Part shown: piece after piece, positions 14,982 through 22,382 of the stretch
Numbering within the stretch: position 1 is the first letter of the stretch
Layout of the letters: each line of letters starts with the position of its first letter
Origin: Bacteriovoracaceae bacterium UBA4096
GTDB lineage: Bacteria > Bdellovibrionota > Bacteriovoracia > Bacteriovoracales > Bacteriovoracaceae
Assembly: GCA_002381945.1 (NCBI GenBank)
Contig: DFXY01000066.1
Span: forward strand, 83,902-107,368
Reading direction: 5' to 3'
Length of the DNA stretch: 23,467 nucleotides
Translations under genes and position numbers: made by a program
The notes under the pieces: generated by a model
What the model saw: only the letters and a program-made list of their open reading frames with translations
Told to the model about the DNA's origin: nothing
The model's database searches: none

Positions 14982-17900
14982 ATGGTTCGAATCATTCAGT
15001 TATTAATAATTATAGTTTGCTATTTTTCACACAATGTTGGTGCTACTGACTCTTTAAGTTATTCAGGACGCTTGGTTAATTCTGATGGATCTCCGGTTGT
15101 TGGCCCGGCTAAGCTCAAGTTCGATCTGGCCTACACTGATGATCTTAACAATATTCTTTGTACCCATCAGATTCCTTCTTCTGATCTTGTTAATGGCGTT
15201 TTTCATGCTAAGTTATCCTTCACTTGTCCTGATACTACTTTGGTCAAAGTTTTAGAGAGCATTCCTTTAAATAATTCCATTGCTATTCGGGTGACCAATG
15301 AGAGTCCAGCAACTCCCAAGGTCTACTCCTTTCAGGCCTTGAACTCTGTTCCTTATTCCATCATGTCAAATTTTGCTAAACAGCTATCACTAGCTGGAAC
15401 AGCTTCGGGTCAGGTCCTGACCTGGAATGGTTCGATGTGGACTGCTGCTGATCCAGTCGGGACACCAGGTGGAGTCACAACCATTGCCGCTGAACAAGGA
15501 CTAAGTGGAGTTAAGGTTGACGATACGGTGACAATTGGGATTCTTGATGGGGGAGTGACTGCTCAAAAACTTCATCCGATGGGTGCAATGACTGCGGGCC
15601 AGGTTCTAAAGTGGAATGGTTCAAGTTGGGAAGCAGGTGTTGATGCTGATACGGGTATTACTTCTGAGACTGATCCTCTCGTCCGTAAATTTGCCAGGAC
15701 TGATATCACAGGGATTGTTCCTCCAACATGTTCTAGCGATAAAACTCTTCAATATATTTCTGCTACTGATTCTTTTATTTGTAATGACATCGTTATTAAT
15801 TCGACGGAAGTAGATCGGGTAAGAGATGCATCGGTGGCCGATGCCATCAACGATGCTGAAACAACTATTGCTCCTTCACAGAATGCAGTCTTTGATGCTC
15901 TTGCTGGAAAGCAAAGCACTCTTACTTCTTCCAGTGATGTTACACTTAAGTATTTAAAGCTCATGACGGATGGTGCCTTTTGGGTGGGACTTAAAGCGCC
16001 CATTTCTACCGCTGGAAATATTCTTTTTACGCTACCAAGTGCTGATGGAACAACTGGCCAGGTCTTGAAGACAGATGGATCAGGTAATTTGAGTTGGGTG
16101 GATGCTGCGAGTGGAACGTTGACTGAAATTACAACTTCGGTCCCACTTTCTGGCTCTGGTACTTCAGGCAGCGTGGCCCTATCAATTAACTATGATAATT
16201 CAACCATTGGTCTAAATGGTAGTAATGCCCTTGCAGTAAAAAATGCAGGAATCAGTAACGCTCATGTAGCCGCTTTGGCCGGAATTGATTGGAGTAAAAT
16301 CAATAAAACGGGAGCAACTGCTTCGGATGTTGGGGCCGTGCCAACAGCAAGAACCATTAGTGCCGGCACTGGTCTTTTGGGTGGCGGTGACTTATCTGCC
16401 AATAGAACACTCTCTGTTGACGTAGGAACAACTGCCGGAAAAATTGTTCAGGTCGATGGTACGGGTAAATTACCTGTAATCGATGGAAGTCAATTAACAA
16501 ACTTATTATGGTCTCAGGTCAGTAAGGCCGGCTCAACTAATCTCATTGCAGGAGTTGGTTTGAATGGTGGAGGCGACTTATCAGCAGACCGGACTTTTGA
16601 TGTTGACGTTGGAACAACTGCTGGAAAAATAGTTCAGTTAGATGGAGCAGGAAAACTTCCGGCCGTAGATGGAAGCCAGTTAACAAATCTGGGTACTGAT
16701 CTTGGTAAATGGTCAAATGCTACTGGTGGTATCCATTACTCTACTGGAAATGTGGGGATTGGAACGACTACTCCTGCTTATCCCTTGCATGTCGTTGGCG
16801 CTATAGGATCAACTGGAATCGCTTTAGACTCCGGAGAATTTGATTTTTTTCGTGGTGATGGATATGTCCAGCCTGGTGCTCCCATGGTTCGCATTAGACG
16901 AAGCTCAACTAATGCAACGATGTCAGTAGTTAACGTGAGTTCAATAAATAATCCGGCCATTTCTATCCCAGGCGTCGATTTTAATAATCCAGATAACATC
17001 ACCTTGTTTGCTAACGGGAATGCCTATTTTAAGGGGAATGTAGGAATTGGGACGAGCTCCCCCCCTGAGAGACCTCTGGATATCGTAGGGGATATTAGAG
17101 CATATAAGAATGAAAGTTATAATGTCATAGAATCCAGAACGGCTTCCGATGCCAATCTTCCTCCCCATTTCATTTTGCGTCGAAGCCGCGGAACTGTTGC
17201 AGCTCCGACATATGTTCAAACTGGTGATACCATGGGTCTTTTGACTTTTAGAAATCACTCAGCATCACAAGGGGCCACAGTAGTTTCGTATGCAACAGAA
17301 AATCAAACGGCAGGTTCGTGGGGAGCAAATCTTGCCTTCTTTACCATTGCCAATGGTGGTGGCGTGAATTCAGAGCGAATGCGAATAGATCATTCAGGTA
17401 ATGTCGGAATCGGAACAACAACTCCTCAGTCAACCCTGGATATTAAAGGTGTCCTTCAGCTAAATGTGTCTAATGATGTTTCTGTCGGACCTGATATTCA
17501 GTTTAAGGCCCAAGGTTTGATGGCGGCCGAAAGTCACATGTTTTTGAATGTTGATTCAAATAATTCTACTCTGGGTGATTTCATTTTTGGTAAGGGCACT
17601 TCGACGAGTGCTGCAGTACCTCTAATGATAATTAAAAATGAAGGAAAGGTTGGGATAGGTACAAGTAATCCATCTGGTAAACTGACAGTTACTTCAACCA
17701 CAGGAAGCAATGTCATATCAATTGAAAGGCCTGCCGGAAATTTTGGACTATTGAAATATTCAACCGGGGTTAACAGACGATGGGAAATGGGAGTTAACTC
17801 CTCTTTAGAAACCGGATCACATGTTGGCTCCGATTTTGGACTGTGGAGTTATGGAGATGATGGTTCCCAGAATCAAATTCTCTTTGTAACGAGATCAACT

Positions 17901-18473
17901 GGCTATGTAGGAATTGGTAAACCATCTCCGGCCACGAAGCTCAATGTTGAGGGAGCAATGGCAGCGACTGGTTGGGTGGGCGCAGGATGTGAGGATGCAT
18001 GCAGTGACGTGGCCTCAGGGTATGCCATTATGTACGCTGATGGTCGTGGGGTATCAACAGTCGGCTGGACCACAACTTCTGACATTCGTTTAAAAGAAAA
18101 TTTTTCTCCATTAGAAAATAACCTCGATAAAATTTTAAAAATAAGAGGTTTTAATTATAATTATAAAGACCAGCCGGCGAGTAAAAAACAAATTGGAGTC
18201 ATCGCTCAGGAGGTTCAAAAAGTATTTCCTGAAACTATTTCTCAGAATGAAGATGGCTTTTTGTCAGTGGATTATCCACGCTTAGTGGCACCGGTTATTG
18301 AAGCGATTAGAGAGCTGTACCATAAACATGTTTCGAAAAATTCAGACAGAATAGAAAAAGCAGAAAGAAAGATTGCCGCCATTGAATCTGAAAATGCCAA
18401 AATCAAGGCCGAAAATGCCTTGTTAAAGCAGAGGCTTGATCTCATTGAGAAAAGATTAACTGACAAAAGATAA
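14982..18473 (+). CDS. Fibre gene 2: exported tail-fibre-like protein with a different S74 chaperone type (1163 aa)
   Basis: Paralog of fibre gene 1 with a signal peptide (MVRIIQLLIIIVCYFSHNVGA) and the same N-terminal domain with its cysteine pair. Its proximal stalk is almost the same as gene 1 (GLSGVKVDDTVTIGILDGG..AQKLHPMGA). After GNLSWVDAASG it switches to a middle section shared with gene 3 (NYDNSTIGLNGSNAL, WSKINKTGA, GLLGGGDLSANRTLS, LPVIDGSQLTNL). That section contains a tandem duplication of about 47 residues. Five G-x-V-G-I-G-x-x-x-P repeats follow. The C-terminus differs from genes 1 and 3: after GAGCEDACSDVASGYAIMY it has TSDIRLKENF, with S1033 and K1038 as the presumed self-cleavage dyad. 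The released piece is 131 residues and ends in a long heptad-like coiled coil (about 1115-1160) without the terminal cysteine pair. It is therefore a chimera of two fibre lineages. Confidence 0.87.
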   Translation: MVRIIQLLIIIVCYFSHNVGATDSLSYSGRLVNSDGSPVVGPAKLKFDLAYTDDLNNILCTHQIPSSDLVNGVFHAKLSFTCPDTTLVKVLESIPLNNSIAIRVTNESPATPKVYSFQALNSVPYSIMSNFAKQLSLAGTASGQVLTWNGSMWTAADPVGTPGGVTTIAAEQGLSGVKVDDTVTIGILDGGVTAQKLHPMGAMTAGQVLKWNGSSWEAGVDADTGITSETDPLVRKFARTDITGIVPPTCSSDKTLQYISATDSFICNDIVINSTEVDRVRDASVADAINDAETTIAPSQNAVFDALAGKQSTLTSSSDVTLKYLKLMTDGAFWVGLKAPISTAGNILFTLPSADGTTGQVLKTDGSGNLSWVDAASGTLTEITTSVPLSGSGTSGSVALSINYDNSTIGLNGSNALAVKNAGISNAHVAALAGIDWSKINKTGATASDVGAVPTARTISAGTGLLGGGDLSANRTLSVDVGTTAGKIVQVDGTGKLPVIDGSQLTNLLWSQVSKAGSTNLIAGVGLNGGGDLSADRTFDVDVGTTAGKIVQLDGAGKLPAVDGSQLTNLGTDLGKWSNATGGIHYSTGNVGIGTTTPAYPLHVVGAIGSTGIALDSGEFDFFRGDGYVQPGAPMVRIRRSSTNATMSVVNVSSINNPAISIPGVDFNNPDNITLFANGNAYFKGNVGIGTSSPPERPLDIVGDIRAYKNESYNVIESRTASDANLPPHFILRRSRGTVAAPTYVQTGDTMGLLTFRNHSASQGATVVSYATENQTAGSWGANLAFFTIANGGGVNSERMRIDHSGNVGIGTTTPQSTLDIKGVLQLNVSNDVSVGPDIQFKAQGLMAAESHMFLNVDSNNSTLGDFIFGKGTSTSAAVPLMIIKNEGKVGIGTSNPSGKLTVTSTTGSNVISIERPAGNFGLLKYSTGVNRRWEMGVNSSLETGSHVGSDFGLWSYGDDGSQNQILFVTRSTGYVGIGKPSPATKLNVEGAMAATGWVGAGCEDACSDVASGYAIMYADGRGVSTVGWTTTSDIRLKENFSPLENNLDKILKIRGFNYNYKDQPASKKQIGVIAQEVQKVFPETISQNEDGFLSVDYPRLVAPVIEAIRELYHKHVSKNSDRIEKAERKIAAIESENAKIKAENALLKQRLDLIEKRLTDKR
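16362..16692 (+). repeat. Tandem duplication inside fibre gene 2
   Basis: Two coding units of about 143 bases (about 16362-16505 and 16548-16692). Both encode GTGL-x-GGGDLSANRTLSVDV-like sequence, then GTTAGKIVQ-x-DG-x-GKLP and DGSQLTNL. The units are separated by a short linker (LWSQVSKAGSTNLIA). Gene 3 has the same pair of units, but its second unit has drifted (TSTGSLASGQTLNVDVG). The duplication therefore predates the split of these two stalks or was exchanged between them. Confidence 0.75.
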
Positions 18474-18538
18474 TGGCATTCTTGTTTTTAGACATTAAAT
18501 CGGACTTATCTAAGTATTGAATCTTTGGTGCCGAAGTA

Positions 18539-18584
18539 GGCAATTTTGTATTAATTAGGAATAATTTAATCACCCATTTATAAT
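18539..18584 (+). promoter_or_regulatory. Promoter of fibre gene 3 (family-conserved design)
   Basis: GGCAATTTTGTA (18539-18550), 5 bases, TAGGAA (18556-18561), 17 bases, TATAAT (18579-18584). The spacing is identical to that of genes 1 and 2. The rest of the 147-base spacer after gene 2 shows no small gene and no clear terminator. Confidence 0.75.
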
Positions 18585-18593
18585 AATTCCAAT

Positions 18594-18615
18594 CCGTTAT
18601 TCTAACGGTTTAGGA
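18594..18615 (+). promoter_or_regulatory. Leader hairpin and ribosome binding site of fibre gene 3
   Basis: CCGTTA (18594-18599), loop TTC, TAACGG (18603-18608): a perfect 6-bp stem just 3 bases before AGGA (18612-18615), with the ATG at 18621. It lies about 10 bases after TATAAT, so it would form at the very 5' end of the message. This may protect the transcript or control ribosome access. Confidence 0.5.
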
Positions 18616-18620
18616 ATTTA

Positions 18621-21600
18621 ATGTTTAGATTTTTTCAGCTTTTCCTTATCTTGATTTGTTTCAAATCTCAAATTGCTTTGGGTTCAGATTCTTTAAATTA
18701 TTCCGGTCGACTGGTAAATACCAATGGCTCACCTGTTCCCGGTCCTGCAAAATTAAAATTTGATCTGGCCTACACCAATGACATTACAGATATCCTTTGT
18801 TCCGATGAAATAAATGGAGTGGATCTGGTTAATGGGGTCTTTCATGCGAAAATAAATTTCACTTGTCCTGATACAACGCTGATGAAAGTTCTGGAAGAGA
18901 CCCCAATTAATAATTCAATTGCTATTCGTGTGACAGATTTAACAAATGCTACTCCCAAGGTTTATTCCTTCCAGGCACTGCATTCTGTTCCATTTACACT
19001 CATGTCCAACATGACCAAACAACTGGTTCAGATGGGGGCCGTAAATGGGCAAGTTCTCACTTGGCTTAACGGTCAGTGGGTTCCTCAGGATTCGGCGGGT
19101 GCTGCGGCCATTTCAGATGGGAGTGTGACCGGTGCTAAATTAAGTCAGATGAGTGCCAGTGTCGGGCAAGTTTTAAAATGGACGGCAGGTGGTTGGGCCC
19201 CTCAAGATGATGACGATGATTCTGGAATCACTGTAGAGAATGATCCTAAAGTGCGTGCGTTCGCTCGCAATGATGCTATTGCATTACCCAACTGTGATCC
19301 GGATGAAAAACTTGAATATGTTGTGGCTGCTGAAGCTTTTATTTGTTCTGCCATTGTATTAAGTGATGCAACCATGAGATCGGCAACAGTTGAAGATGCT
19401 ATTAACGATGCTGAAGTTGCCATCGCTCCCTCTCAGAATGCTGTCTTTGATGCATTGGCCGATAAGCAACCAACCATTGATGCTACCAGTGACATCACCA
19501 TGAAATATTTAAAACTCATGACTGATGGGGCATATTGGGTTGGACTTAAAGCGCCGGCCTTAACGACAGGGAATATTCTTTTTGTCCTTCCAGAAAGTGA
19601 TGGATCCGCCGGACAAGTGTTGAAGACGGATGGGGCCGGGAATCTGGGGTGGGTTAGTGCTAGTTCTGGAACAATTACTGAAATTACCTCGACAGCACCC
19701 CTTTCTGGAACAGGAACCTCAGGCAGTGTGAATGTCTCGTTAAATTACGATAATACAACCATTGGGCTTAATGGTTCGAATGCCTTGATAGTTAAGAGTG
19801 GCGGCCTTTCCAATGGCCATATTGCTGCTGCCGCAGGAATTGAGTGGAGTAAGATCAATAAAACCGGAGCGAGTGCTTCTGATATTGGCGCCGTAGCTAC
19901 CACTACAACGATTAGTCCAGGGACTGGTTTATTAGGTGGTGGAGATTTATCTGCCAACCGCACGCTTTCGGTTAATGTTGGTACAGGGGCAAGTCAGATT
20001 GTGCAATTAGGGGCCGATTCAAAACTTCCTGCAGTGGATGGAAGTCAGCTTACGAATTTATTATGGTCGCAAATAACAACGGCCTCACTTCCGGTTATTA
20101 CAGCAGGGACTGGGCTTACCAGCACTGGTAGTTTGGCCAGCGGCCAAACATTGAATGTAGATGTTGGAACTGCCGCTGGAAAAATTGTTCAACTAGAGAC
20201 AGGCGGTAAACTGCCTGCAGTGGACGGAAGTCAATTAACAAATCTTGGAAGTAATCTTGGGAAATGGTCTGATGGGACTGGTGGAATTCATTATTCATCA
20301 GGGAGAGTGGGCATTGGGACATCTTCTCCAGCATACAACCTGGACATATTAGTTTCAGAAACTGGTGGGATTAATATAAAGGACAGTGCTGCAACTGGTG
20401 GCAGGATTTTTCTAGGTGAATCAACTTCAACAACAAACTTATTTTCTCCATCCCTTATTGGAAATTCTGTGGGGGCCTCTCGGGCCACGCAAATTGTTGC
20501 TGAGACAAAAATTGCTGAGGATACTGGAACTGTTCCAGCGATGGTATTTGCTTCCCGGAGGGATGATTCCTCAGCTCTGGTTAATCGTCCTCTCTTTGAC
20601 TGGAGAAATGCTTCTACCTCGTTAATGACAATGTTGCCTTCAGGTAAGTTAGGTATAGGGACAAAAACTCCTACTCAGGAACTCGAAGTTAAAACCGCCG
20701 GAGGTAGTTTTAGTGCTACTGGCGGAGGCTCTTATATTTACCGGGGAAGCAGTACGGGGAATGGTGCGAATTTAAACTTCTATACTGCTCGTGGCACAGT
20801 AGATGTGCCATTAATCATGCAAAACAGTGATCAAGCAGGTTATATTACTTTTCGTGCTTATGATGGTGATGAGTATGGTGCGAGTGCTGGAATCCACGCG
20901 ATTGTAAAATCGGGCATCGCTAACGACAGCACACCTGGAGAACTAAGATTTTTAACTACATCAACTGGCAATAAATTTTCTACTACGCGAATGAGTATTG
21001 ATGAAAATGGGAATGTTGGAATAGGAACCATTACTCCGGCCTTTCCATTTAATGTGGTGAAATTCGGTGGGGGAGTCTTGGCCGAGTTTGAGGGGAATCC
21101 AATTGGCCTGAATGAATCCGTTGCCGTTGATGTTTTAAACTCCAATACCACTGCTCCTCCTGGCTCCAACTTGGATATGGCCTCCGTGAATGTAAAGACC
21201 ATAATGCCAGGTGGTTTTAACGGACAAGTCTCAATCAGAATGTTGGGAAATAACTATACTGGTGGGTATGGTAATGCTGGAGAAGCTGTACTTGATGCTT
21301 CCAACTATAGTACGGGTTTGAACATTAGTAACCGCAGTTCGACAGGACCCATTCGTTTTTCAAAAAGTGCTTTGGAATACATGAGGATTACTCCCGCTGG
21401 AGACATTGGCATAGGGACAACAGTTCCTAATGCAAAATTACATGTTGCAGGAACTGTTAATTTTGCCACTCCTTATGCTGGTGCTGCTAATGCAAAAATT
21501 TATACTAATGGTGCTTACGGACAACTTGAAATTTTAAATGATACTTCAAACAATGATCTGGCCTATTTATCTCTTCACAGCTCAAACAATGTGGCCTGGC

Positions 21601-22235
21601 AACATGGGATGATTGGTTCAACTTATGTGATCTCACAAACGGCTGGTGCGACTAAAACTTTTAATGATGTTGAAAGACTATCAATTACCAACTCAGGTAA
21701 TATTGGAATTGGTATCTTGGCCCCAACTCAAAGACTTGATGTCGTAGGCAACATTAAGGCCAGTGGATGTTTGTATTACAGTGGTACGAGTATTGGAACA
21801 TGTGCGTCTGATGAAAGACTTAAAGAAGAAGTTCGCCCATTTACTATTGGTCTTGACGAAGTTCTTGGAATCAATCCGGTACATTTTAAATACAATGGCC
21901 TGGGTGGACTGCCGAAGGATGATATAGAGCAACTAGGTGTCATCGCTCAGGAAGTAGAAAAATCTGCTCCTGGTTTAGTGGTTAAGCAGAAAGTAAAACT
22001 CCATCCTGAGGATAGATTTGAAACAGAGATTAAGGCCGTTGACTACGGGGCCTTCACTTATGCCCTGATCAATGCGACCAAAGAATTATATGGCATGGTA
22101 AGAGAGCTCTTTGAGAATAAAGAAGAAGTCTCAAGAGAGTTGGCGAGTATTAAGGCAGAGAACGAAGCAATGAAATCCTATATTTGCCAGAAAGATCCTG
22201 AGGCCCCTTTCTGTAAAAGTGCCTCTGACAATTAA
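18621..22235 (+). CDS. Fibre gene 3: exported tail-fibre-like protein with S74 chaperone (1204 aa)
   Basis: Third complete paralog: signal peptide (MFRFFQLFLILICFKSQIALG), then the shared N-terminal domain (SLNYSGRLVNTNGSPV, cysteine pair). Its proximal stalk groups with gene 4 (KQLVQMGAVNGQVLTWLNG, DGSVTGAKL, RSATVEDAINDAE). The middle section groups with gene 2 (WSKINKTGASASDIGAV, GLLGGGDLSANRTLSVNV). Five G-x-x-G-I-G repeats follow, among them GRVGIGTSSP, GKLGIGTKTP and GDIGIGTTVP. The C-terminal S74 domain is of the gene 1 type: CASDERLK with dyad S1063/K1068, KYNGLGGLP, EQLGVIAQE, KAVDYGAFTY, and a coiled coil ending ICQKDPEAPFC. The predicted released piece is 142 residues. The central, presumably receptor-facing section between the repeats is unlike the other paralogs. 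Confidence 0.87.
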   Translation: MFRFFQLFLILICFKSQIALGSDSLNYSGRLVNTNGSPVPGPAKLKFDLAYTNDITDILCSDEINGVDLVNGVFHAKINFTCPDTTLMKVLEETPINNSIAIRVTDLTNATPKVYSFQALHSVPFTLMSNMTKQLVQMGAVNGQVLTWLNGQWVPQDSAGAAAISDGSVTGAKLSQMSASVGQVLKWTAGGWAPQDDDDDSGITVENDPKVRAFARNDAIALPNCDPDEKLEYVVAAEAFICSAIVLSDATMRSATVEDAINDAEVAIAPSQNAVFDALADKQPTIDATSDITMKYLKLMTDGAYWVGLKAPALTTGNILFVLPESDGSAGQVLKTDGAGNLGWVSASSGTITEITSTAPLSGTGTSGSVNVSLNYDNTTIGLNGSNALIVKSGGLSNGHIAAAAGIEWSKINKTGASASDIGAVATTTTISPGTGLLGGGDLSANRTLSVNVGTGASQIVQLGADSKLPAVDGSQLTNLLWSQITTASLPVITAGTGLTSTGSLASGQTLNVDVGTAAGKIVQLETGGKLPAVDGSQLTNLGSNLGKWSDGTGGIHYSSGRVGIGTSSPAYNLDILVSETGGINIKDSAATGGRIFLGESTSTTNLFSPSLIGNSVGASRATQIVAETKIAEDTGTVPAMVFASRRDDSSALVNRPLFDWRNASTSLMTMLPSGKLGIGTKTPTQELEVKTAGGSFSATGGGSYIYRGSSTGNGANLNFYTARGTVDVPLIMQNSDQAGYITFRAYDGDEYGASAGIHAIVKSGIANDSTPGELRFLTTSTGNKFSTTRMSIDENGNVGIGTITPAFPFNVVKFGGGVLAEFEGNPIGLNESVAVDVLNSNTTAPPGSNLDMASVNVKTIMPGGFNGQVSIRMLGNNYTGGYGNAGEAVLDASNYSTGLNISNRSSTGPIRFSKSALEYMRITPAGDIGIGTTVPNAKLHVAGTVNFATPYAGAANAKIYTNGAYGQLEILNDTSNNDLAYLSLHSSNNVAWQHGMIGSTYVISQTAGATKTFNDVERLSITNSGNIGIGILAPTQRLDVVGNIKASGCLYYSGTSIGTCASDERLKEEVRPFTIGLDEVLGINPVHFKYNGLGGLPKDDIEQLGVIAQEVEKSAPGLVVKQKVKLHPEDRFETEIKAVDYGAFTYALINATKELYGMVRELFENKEEVSRELASIKAENEAMKSYICQKDPEAPFCKSASDN

Positions 22236-22319
22236 TTGAGGCGGTACTAAAAATTCCTTTCTCTTGTTTGATCACATCTATCAGAATTCACATTAAATGA
22301 CTGGATAATTTTTGCTCGT

Positions 22320-22348
22320 TAGGGAGATCTTAAGAAGGGCCTTATAAT
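22320..22348 (+). promoter_or_regulatory. Promoter of fibre gene 4 (core conserved, upstream element weak)
   Basis: TAGGGA (22320-22325), exactly 17 bases, TATAAT (22343-22348). The core matches the other three fibre promoters, but the GGCA..TTGTA element 5 bases upstream is not recognisable here, where the sequence is AATTTTTGCTCG. Gene 4 may therefore differ in control if that element is an operator. Confidence 0.65.
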
Positions 22349-22356
22349 TAACAAGT

Positions 22357-22378
22357 CCGTTAATCCAGTAGCTTAAGG
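22357..22378 (+). promoter_or_regulatory. Leader hairpin overlapping the ribosome binding site of fibre gene 4
   Basis: CC-G-TTAA (22357-22363) can pair with TTAAGG (22373-22378), leaving one bulged G. The 3' arm contains AAGG, the probable Shine-Dalgarno 4 bases before the ATG at 22383. If formed, this hairpin would cover the ribosome binding site. The stem is short and AT-rich, so its stability is doubtful. Confidence 0.35.
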
Positions 22379-22382
22379 CCCA

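Noticed and set aside
20858..21202. Minus-strand open frames within the fibre genes (also near 16941, 17534 and 20291)
   Set aside because: They are reverse shadows of repetitive glycine/threonine-rich coding sequence and have no start signals or recognisable domains.
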